A DNA stretch of 20,471 nt from JASHVB01 sp049522565. Its GTDB lineage: Bacteria > Pseudomonadota > Alphaproteobacteria > Acetobacterales > Acetobacteraceae. Shown in pieces: positions 15,234-20,471 of the stretch. The notes beneath the pieces were generated by a model. That model saw only the letters and a list, made by a program, of their open reading frames with translations. It was not told where the DNA came from and ran no database searches. The position numbers and the translations under genes are program-made. The number at the start of each line of letters is the position of its first letter. Positions within the stretch are counted from its first letter, which is position 1. The stretch lies in assembly GCA_049522565.1 (NCBI GenBank), contig JBEKNT010000073.1:1-20471 (forward strand). The letters are read 5' to 3'.

Positions 15234-15842
15234 TTACCGGTGGACCGCTTCGTGGACCGTCAAGGCGAGTTCGGCTCCCACCTCGTGCGCGATCGCCAGC
15301 GTGTGGCCGACCGACATGGTGCGCGGATCGAAGAATAAGGCGTAACGAACCAGCCGGATACTGTAGCGCACCAGCATCAGCCCGCCGCCGACCGGCAGCG
15401 CGGTGTAGTAGATCCAGATCGGGAATTGCAAATCGGAGGAGCTGCGCTGGTCAAGCAGCACCGCGGTGCTGACGACGTCCCAGCCGTACCAGACCATGCC
15501 GAAGGTGAAGGCGATGGCGACCAGGCAGTTGAACATCTCGACCCAGCGCTGCACCCCCGCCGGCAGCATGCGCAATACCAGGTCCGGGCGCACCTGTCCG
15601 TCGGTGCGCACAAGCTGGCTGGCGATGATCATGATCGCCCAGACCATGATATAGACGATGACTTCCTCGGCCCAGGTGATCGCGCCCGCCGGATCGATAT
15701 AGCGCCCGAACACCTGCGTCACGGCGATCGCCAAGGCAACCGCGCCGAGCAAACCTACCAGGGTGCGCTCGATGCGGTCCCATACGGCAAATAACCGCCG
15801 GAGACCGGGATGCGCAACCGGCGCGAGCTCAGACGCCGACAT
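15234..15842 (-). CDS. dctQ: TRAP transporter small membrane subunit (DctQ)
   Basis: This 202-residue four-helix membrane protein has hydrophobic segments near 29-47, 61-77, 102-121 and 141-160, with the family-like ITWAEEVIVYIMVWAIMIIAS after the first helix. It couples the binding protein to the large subunit. The start ATG at 15842 lies 14 nt inside the end of the preceding binding-protein gene, so the two are translationally coupled. The 202-residue length is within the family range, with a somewhat long C-terminal tail after the last helix. Confidence 0.93.
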   Translation of the reverse strand: MSASELAPVAHPGLRRLFAVWDRIERTLVGLLGAVALAIAVTQVFGRYIDPAGAITWAEEVIVYIMVWAIMIIASQLVRTDGQVRPDLVLRMLPAGVQRWVEMFNCLVAIAFTFGMVWYGWDVVSTAVLLDQRSSSDLQFPIWIYYTALPVGGGLMLVRYSIRLVRYALFFDPRTMSVGHTLAIAHEVGAELALTVHEAVHR

Positions 15843-16854
15843 CCGCCATGACCAGCTCGACCAGCTTCGGCGAAATATGCGCGTCCTGCACTGCCTTATC
15901 CTGCTCCTTCACCATTTTGGCGTGGGCCGCGTCCAGTTCGGCCTGCGGCACGTCCACGAACGTGACGCCGTGCTGTGTCAGTTCTCCGCGGGCGCGTTCC
16001 TGCGACTTGGCGCTGTTGGCGCGCCAGGTCGGCAGGTTGTCCGCCCACAGCTTCAGCACCGTCTCGCGCAGCTTCGGACCGATCTTGTCCCAGAACGCCT
16101 GGTTGGCCAGCGGCACGTACAGCCCCATGCCCTGATGGTCCTGCAACGAATACCGCATCCCCGAATCGTACAGCTTGGAGCTGTTGGTGCTTTCGTTGGT
16201 GCTGATCAGCCCGTCGAAGGTACCCTGCGACATGGCCAGCGGCACGTCCGGCCACGCAGTGACGGTGGGGATGCCGCCAAAGTAGTGGATCCGGAACGAG
16301 TTGAGCACCCCGCCGGGGCTGCGCAGCTTCATCCCCGTCAGGTCTGCCAGCGTATTGAGCGGCTTGCGTGTCGAGAACCAGTTGTTGAAGCCGAGATCGA
16401 ACCAGCCGCCCAGCACTTGCAGATGCAGCTTGTCGGTGATCTCGGAATTGACGAACTTGCCGCCCTTGCCGTCGGTCGCCTTGTGCACCAGGTCGATCGG
16501 CCGGCCGTAGAACGCCGGCAACTGCGAAAAGTCGGCGTCCGGCACGAAGCCGGTGATGGTCCAGGTACCGGGACAGGCCATCTCCACCTGGCCCTGCACC
16601 AGCGCCTTCACCACCTGAAGGTCGGGGAACAACGCGCCGCTTTCGAACAGCTTGGTGGTGATCTGGCCGCTTGACGCTGCCTCGATCTTGCCGAGAAAGT
16701 CACGGAACGCCACGTTGCGCGGATGCGAGGGCGCGGTGTCCAGCGAGCAGCGCAGCTCGATCGGCGCGGCGGCGTCGGCCCGGCGGATGAAGGGAGCGGC
16801 AAGGGCAACGGCCGCCGAGGCCCCGAAGGCCCGGCGCGTGATTGTGTTTGACAT
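15829..16854 (-). CDS. dctP: TRAP transporter substrate-binding protein (DctP), copy 1
   Basis: This 341-residue periplasmic receptor has a Tat-like signal, SNTITRRAFGASAAVALAAPFIRRADA, and is probably cleaved after ADA (28). The DctP fold shows in SHPRNVAFRDFLGKIEAASSG, in MKLRSPGG, which carries the carboxylate-binding Arg (R178), and in TAWPDVPLAMSQGTFDGLIS. The ligand is probably an organic acid, not identifiable further. An upstream in-frame ATG at 16887 is less likely; the chosen ATG at 16854 has GAGAGG six nt before it. The protein is about 84% identical, without gaps, to copy 2 upstream. The 3' end overlaps dctQ. Confidence 0.94.
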   Translation of the reverse strand: MSNTITRRAFGASAAVALAAPFIRRADAAAPIELRCSLDTAPSHPRNVAFRDFLGKIEAASSGQITTKLFESGALFPDLQVVKALVQGQVEMACPGTWTITGFVPDADFSQLPAFYGRPIDLVHKATDGKGGKFVNSEITDKLHLQVLGGWFDLGFNNWFSTRKPLNTLADLTGMKLRSPGGVLNSFRIHYFGGIPTVTAWPDVPLAMSQGTFDGLISTNESTNSSKLYDSGMRYSLQDHQGMGLYVPLANQAFWDKIGPKLRETVLKLWADNLPTWRANSAKSQERARGELTQHGVTFVDVPQAELDAAHAKMVKEQDKAVQDAHISPKLVELVMADVGV

Positions 16855-16993
16855 CTGTGCCTCTCGGACGTTGGCAGTTGGCGGCAAAGGTTACTGCACC
16901 GCGCGGTTCCGCTTCGTCAAGCCAGCATTGCAGCCGGGCAGATGATCGTCTGGTAATGCAGTCGTTTGCCGTCGCACCGGCGCTGCCCATGTC

Positions 16994-17086
16994 ATGGCCG
17001 GGCGTGACCCGGCCATCTATGCGGCGCGCTGCCGCGCTAGATGGCCGGATCAAGCCGTGCCTGCGGGCGCTTGCCCCGGGGGCAAG
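16994..17086. repeat. Palindromic repeat between the two dctP genes
   Basis: The 303-nt gap 16855-17157 contains a perfect 9-bp stem ATGGCCGGG/CCCGGCCAT (16994-17002 and 17008-17016) and, 53 nt further on, CTTGCCCC-G-GGGGCAAG (17070-17086). An inverted AGATGGCCGG (17039-17048) faces the first stem. The core matches the suf hairpin arms. The 60 nt next to copy 1 (16855-16915) resemble the leader of copy 2 (18184-18240). Confidence 0.75.
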
Positions 17087-17157
17087 GCCATGAGGTGAGG
17101 TGCGCCGGTGCGACGGCAACATCGCCGGCCGCAAGCGACGACAGTCAAGCGCCGCTG

Positions 17158-18183
17158 TCAGACACCCACATCCGCCATGACCAGCTTCACCAGCTCCGGC
17201 GAAATATGCGCGTCCTGCACGGCCTTATCCTGCTCCTTCACCATCTTCGCATGTTCGGCGTCGAGTTCGGCTTGCGGCACATCGACGAAGGTGACGCCGT
17301 GCTGCGTCAGTTCCTCGCGCGCATGCTCCTGCGACTTCGCGGTGTTGACGCGGTAGTTCGGCAGGTTCTCGGCCCATAGCTGCAACACCGTCTCCTGCAA
17401 CTTCGGACCGAGCTTCGCCCAGAAGTCCTGGTTGACCAGCGGCACATAGAGCCCGATACCCTGATGGTCCTGCAACGAATGGCGCAGCCCGGAATCGTAC
17501 AGTTTGGCGCTGTTGCAGCTCTCGTTGGAACTGATCAGCCCGTCGAACGTGCCCTGTGACATGGCCAGCGGCACGTCCGGCCACGCAGTGACATTGGGAA
17601 TGCCGCCAAGATAGTGGATGCGCCAGGAGATCAGCACGCCGCCCGGGCTGCGGATCTTCATGTCCTTGATGTCGGCCAGCGAATTCAGCGGCTTGCGGGT
17701 GGAGAACCAGTTATAGAAGCCGAGATCGAACCAGCCGCCCAGCACTTCCACGTGCAGCTTGTTCTTGATCTCTTCATTGACGTATTTGCCGGCCTTGCCG
17801 TCGGTCGCCTTGCGCACGAGGTCGATCGGCCGGCCGTAGAATGCCGGCAACTCCGAAAAATCCGCATCGGCGACAAAGCCGGTGATCGTCCAGGTGCCCG
17901 GGCAGGCCATCTCCACCTGGCCCTGCACCACCGCCTTGAGCACCTGAAGGTCGGGAAACAGGGCGCCGCTTTCGAACAGCTTGGTGGTGACCTGGCCGTT
18001 CGAGGCGGCCTCGATCTTCGCCAGGAAATCGCGGAACGCGACATTGCGCGGATGCGAAGGCGCGGTGTCGAGCGAGCAACGTAGCTGGATTGCCGCGGCG
18101 GCGTCGGCCCGGCGGATGAACGGAGCGGCAAGGGCAATGGCCGCCGTGGCTCCGAAAGTCCGGCGGGTGATGGCGTTCGGCAT
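17158..18183 (-). CDS. dctP: TRAP transporter substrate-binding protein (DctP), copy 2
   Basis: This 341-residue receptor is the tandem paralogue of the following copy; I counted 54 differences in an ungapped alignment. It has the same Tat-like signal (ITRRTFGATAAIALAAPFIRRADA), the same binding-site region, MKIRSPGG with R178, and the same ending, VMADVGV. Differences cluster around 131-145, 171-195 and 250-290, which may touch ligand or interdomain surfaces. It is the first gene of the minus-strand operon, its ATG at 18183 preceded by GAGAGG. It could supply a second receptor to the single DctQM pair. Upstream lies the FNR-type box shared with the divergent exporter. Confidence 0.94.
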   Translation of the reverse strand: MPNAITRRTFGATAAIALAAPFIRRADAAAAIQLRCSLDTAPSHPRNVAFRDFLAKIEAASNGQVTTKLFESGALFPDLQVLKAVVQGQVEMACPGTWTITGFVADADFSELPAFYGRPIDLVRKATDGKAGKYVNEEIKNKLHVEVLGGWFDLGFYNWFSTRKPLNSLADIKDMKIRSPGGVLISWRIHYLGGIPNVTAWPDVPLAMSQGTFDGLISSNESCNSAKLYDSGLRHSLQDHQGIGLYVPLVNQDFWAKLGPKLQETVLQLWAENLPNYRVNTAKSQEHAREELTQHGVTFVDVPQAELDAEHAKMVKEQDKAVQDAHISPELVKLVMADVGV

Positions 18184-18310
18184 GGGTGCCTCTCAGACGT
18201 CTGCTGTTGGCAGCGAAGGTCACTGCGCCCCGCGCGGTCTCGCGGCATCGAACGGGCTGCCGGCCGGGACCTCGGTGCGGCGGCAATAGCCGAACCCGGC
18301 CGGCAGCGAA

Positions 18311-18324
18311 TTGACCTGGATCAA
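18311..18324. promoter_or_regulatory. FNR/FixK-type binding site (TTGAC-N4-ATCAA)
   Basis: TTGACCTGGATCAA matches the FNR/FixK consensus at nine of ten defined positions. It lies between divergent dctP copy 2 (start 18183) and ybhG (start 18379). Its centre (18317.5) is exactly 41.5 nt from a start site implied by the -10-like hexamer at 18347-18352, the standard class II activation geometry. In the other direction the same spacing finds TATTGC (18288 to 18283), a weaker -10 for the TRAP operon. Confidence 0.6.
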
Positions 18325-18346
18325 CCCCGGCCCGGCGCGTCCCCGC

Positions 18347-18352
18347 TAATCT
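18347..18352 (+). promoter_or_regulatory. Candidate -10 element for ybhG
   Basis: TAATCT matches TATAAT at three of six positions and lies 22 nt downstream of the FNR-type box, where an FNR-activated class II promoter would have its -10. Transcription would begin near 18359, giving a 20-nt leader to the ybhG ATG at 18379. Confidence 0.4.
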
Positions 18353-18378
18353 GCGCGGCGCAGCACGGACCCCCTCGC

Positions 18379-19356
18379 ATGAAGCGCCTCCCGATCGTCG
18401 TCATCCTGCTTGTCATCCTGGGCGGGGGTGGTTGGCTGCTGGCCCAGCGGCTGGCCGCCACCCCCGACGCCGGCACGCTGTACGGCAATGTCGAAATCCG
18501 CCAGGTCGATCTGGCCTTCGAGGTCGAGGGCAAGGTGGTCGCCATGCCAAAGCGCGAAGGCGATCGGGTGAGCCAGGGCGAGACCGTCGCCGAAGTCGAT
18601 CCCGCGACCTACCAGAACGCCAGCGCGTTGGCCGAGGGGCGTCGCGATGCCGCCAAGGCGCAACTCGATGAGTTGCTCGCCGGCACGCGGCCGGAAGACA
18701 TCGACCAGGCGCGCGCCAATTTCGCGGCAGCACAGGCAACGCTGACGGATGCCGAGGCGACGTTCGCGCGACAGAAGGATCTGGCGGCGCGCAATGTCTC
18801 GTCGCAGCAGCAGCTCGACGATGCGCGCATGGCGCTGGATTCGGCGGCGGCCAAGCTGGCGCAGACCCATGCCGCGATGATCGAGGCGATCAACGGCCCG
18901 CGCATCCAGGATATCGACGCGAGTCGCGCCAACCTGCGTGCCGCGGAGGCGACGCTGGAACTATCGCGCACCGAACTCGCGCGCACCAAACTGGTCGCCC
19001 CGAGCGCCGGCACCGTCATGACGCGGGTCATCGAGCCGGGCACCGTCGTGCTGCCGGCCGCCGCGGTATACTCGATCGCGATCGACGGCGAGGTCTGGGT
19101 GCGCGCCTTCGCCCCCGAGCCGCTGCTGGCGCGATTGGCGCCCGACGCGCCGGTGACGCTCGGCACCGATGCCGGCCGGACCTATCGCGGCCATATCGGC
19201 TACGTCTCGCCGGCCGCGGAGTTCACCCCCAAGACGGTGGAAACGCCGGAGCTGCGCACGCAGCTTGTCTATCGCCTGCGTATCCGCGTGGAAAACCCGG
19301 ACGACGGCCTGCGCCAGGGCATGCCGGTGACAATCCATCTGGCGGACGGCAAGTGA
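18379..19356 (+). CDS. ybhG: YbhG-like membrane fusion protein (HlyD family)
   Basis: This 325-residue periplasmic adaptor is anchored by an N-terminal membrane segment (5-22). Residues 34-75 and about 200-215 form the split biotinyl-lipoyl domain, separated by a long alpha-helical coiled-coil hairpin (about 80-195) rich in Ala, Gln and Arg. The late segment EFTPKTVETPELRTQLVYRLRI and the following LRQGMPVTIHL are close to E. coli YbhG as I remember it, as is the opening LYGNVEIRQVDLAFEVEGKV. YbhG links an inner-membrane ABC exporter (YbhFSR) to the outer membrane and helps drug or cation export in E. coli. The ATPase gene follows after 211 nt. Confidence 0.93.
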   Translation: MKRLPIVVILLVILGGGGWLLAQRLAATPDAGTLYGNVEIRQVDLAFEVEGKVVAMPKREGDRVSQGETVAEVDPATYQNASALAEGRRDAAKAQLDELLAGTRPEDIDQARANFAAAQATLTDAEATFARQKDLAARNVSSQQQLDDARMALDSAAAKLAQTHAAMIEAINGPRIQDIDASRANLRAAEATLELSRTELARTKLVAPSAGTVMTRVIEPGTVVLPAAAVYSIAIDGEVWVRAFAPEPLLARLAPDAPVTLGTDAGRTYRGHIGYVSPAAEFTPKTVETPELRTQLVYRLRIRVENPDDGLRQGMPVTIHLADGK

Positions 19357-19370
19357 GGAGGTTGCCAAAA

Positions 19371-19567
19371 AACCTCTCCCGCTGCGCGGGGTTGAGCCGC
19401 GAAGCGGATCGACGCGAGACGCGAAGCGTCGAGGGTGAGGGTGCCGCGTGCCGCACACTCTTATTCCGAGCCCCTGCGGAGGTTCGAAGTTCGGCACCGT
19501 ACTGCTCGCATCACCCTCACCCGGCGCGCCATGGCGCGCCGACCTCTCCCGCGCAGCGGGAGAGGTT
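19371..19567. repeat. Composite inverted repeat between ybhG and ybhF
   Basis: The 20-bp block at 19371-19390 (aacctctcccgctgcgcggg) is the exact reverse complement of 19548-19567. Inside it GGTGAGGGTG (19433-19442) is the exact reverse complement of 19512-19521. The right end is itself a palindrome, acctctcccgc/gcgggagaggt. The element fills almost all of the gap between the two genes, and its last bases, GGAGAGG, lie just before the ybhF ATG and look like the Shine-Dalgarno. Repeats built from 'cctctcccgc..gcgggagagg' are familiar dispersed elements in Proteobacteria. Confidence 0.85.
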
Positions 19568-20471
19568 ATGAACGCCGTCGCCACCGTCACCGGGCTGCGC
19601 TACGCCTATCCCGATGCGGTCGCGCTGGACGGCATCGACGCGGCCATCGAACCGGGCATCATCACCGGCCTGGTCGGCCCCGACGGCGCCGGCAAGACCA
19701 CGCTCCTGCGTCTCATCGCCGGCCTGCTGCGCCCCACTGCCGGAAACGTGCGCGTGCTCGGCCACGACATGGCGACCGATGCCGCCGCGGTGCATCCCTC
19801 GATCGGCTACATGCCGCAGGCATTCGGCCTGTACGAAGACCTCAGCGTCGCGGAAAACCTCGACCTGTTCGCCGACCTGCATGCCATGCCGCGCGACCTG
19901 CGCGCGGCACGCATCGAACGACTGCTGCGCTTCACCGGCCTGGCGCCCTTCACCACGCGCCTGGCCGGCAAGCTCTCCGGCGGGATGAAGCAGAAGCTCG
20001 GCCTGGCCTGCGCGCTGCTCTCGCGTCCGCGGCTGCTGCTGCTGGACGAGCCGTCGGTCGGCGTCGATCCGGTGTCGCGCCGCGAACTCTGGGCGATCGT
20101 CACGGCCATGCTGGAGGAAGGCCGTGCGGACGGCATGGCCGTGGTGTGGGCCACCGCCTATCTGGACGAGGCCGCGCGGTGCGGCCGCGTGCTGCTGCTG
20201 CACCAGGGCAAGTTGCTGACCGACGCGCCGCCGGACGAGTTCCTCGCGCCGCTGCGCGGCCGGGTGTTCCGCCTGATCGTGCCCGCCGGCGGGCGCCGTG
20301 CCATCGCGCGGCACGCCGCGCAACATCCGGCCGTGCTCGACGCGCTGGTCGCCGGCGACAGCTTGCGCATCGTACTGCGCGAGCATGCCGCCACCCCGGC
20401 AGCCGAGGAACTCGGCGGCACCGCGCTGGAACCATTGCCGCCGCGGTTCGAGGACGGGTTTATTGCCCGGT
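19568..20471 (+). CDS. ybhF: YbhF-like ABC exporter ATPase, 3' end outside the window
   Basis: From ATG 19568 the frame is open to the window end (301 codons, no stop). It encodes a complete first ATPase domain: Walker A GPDGAGKTT (37-45), Q-loop Q84 in GYMPQAFGLYEDLSV, signature KLSGGMKQKLGLA (136-140 core) and Walker B LLLLDEPSVGVDP (166-178). The switch position reads VVWATAYLDEA, with no His, as in the first domain of YbhF and RbbA proteins as I recall. A second ATPase domain is expected beyond the window, since YbhF has two in one chain. The ribosome binding site GGAGAGG is supplied by the repeat directly upstream. With ybhG it forms the start of a ybhGFSR-type operon. Confidence 0.93.
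   Translation, partial: MNAVATVTGLRYAYPDAVALDGIDAAIEPGIITGLVGPDGAGKTTLLRLIAGLLRPTAGNVRVLGHDMATDAAAVHPSIGYMPQAFGLYEDLSVAENLDLFADLHAMPRDLRAARIERLLRFTGLAPFTTRLAGKLSGGMKQKLGLACALLSRPRLLLLDEPSVGVDPVSRRELWAIVTAMLEEGRADGMAVVWATAYLDEAARCGRVLLLHQGKLLTDAPPDEFLAPLRGRVFRLIVPAGGRRAIARHAAQHPAVLDALVAGDSLRIVLREHAATPAAEELGGTALEPLPPRFEDGFIAR

Overview
The window is high-GC DNA (the impression is well above 60%, not computed), tightly packed with operons. Gene families, codon bias and palindromic intergenic repeats of the 'catggccggg..cccggccatg' type fit an alphaproteobacterium, most likely Rhodospirillales/Acetobacteraceae. The lineage is inference; the gene families are read directly. No rRNA, tRNA, CRISPR array or insertion sequence was seen.

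Layout. (1) 53-5558, minus strand: a SUF iron-sulfur cluster operon read as Rrf2-type regulator, sufB, sufC, sufD, sufS. A 108-bp near-perfect hairpin element lies between sufC and sufD, and a palindromic candidate operator lies just upstream of the regulator. (2) 5809-6615, plus: a Phd/YefM antitoxin and a PIN-domain toxin whose reading frames overlap by 35 nt. (3) 6642-7136, minus: a RutF-type flavin reductase, divergent from (4) 7408-12025, plus: a branched-chain amino acid/amide type ABC importer, livK-livH-(livM-livG fusion)-livF. A perfect FNR/FixK-type palindrome lies between the two. After livF comes a short decayed piece of a second livF-like gene and a cluster of palindromic repeats. 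(5) 12446-13086, minus: a VapBC toxin-antitoxin pair with a clear inverted-repeat operator. (6) 13188-13919, plus: a class I SAM-dependent methyltransferase. (7) 13941-18183, minus: a TRAP transporter operon with two tandem substrate-binding protein genes (about 84% identical proteins), then the small and large membrane subunits. (8) 18379 to the window end, plus: a ybhG-like membrane fusion protein and the start of a ybhF-like ABC ATPase gene, the beginning of a YbhGFSR-type exporter operon. A second FNR-type box sits upstream of ybhG at class II spacing from a -10-like hexamer.

How they fit together. The SUF block is a self-regulated housekeeping unit for Fe-S cluster assembly. The rest is solute transport (ABC importer, TRAP importer, ABC exporter) mixed with toxin-antitoxin modules and repeats, as in a flexible chromosomal region. 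The two FNR/FixK-type boxes, both in divergent promoter regions of transport operons, suggest oxygen-responsive control of import and export. I see no clearly new multi-gene system. The most unusual items are the hairpin inside the suf operon, the LivM-LivG fusion with a degenerate ABC signature, the tandem TRAP binding proteins, the FNR boxes, and a repeat element that supplies the ribosome binding site of ybhF.
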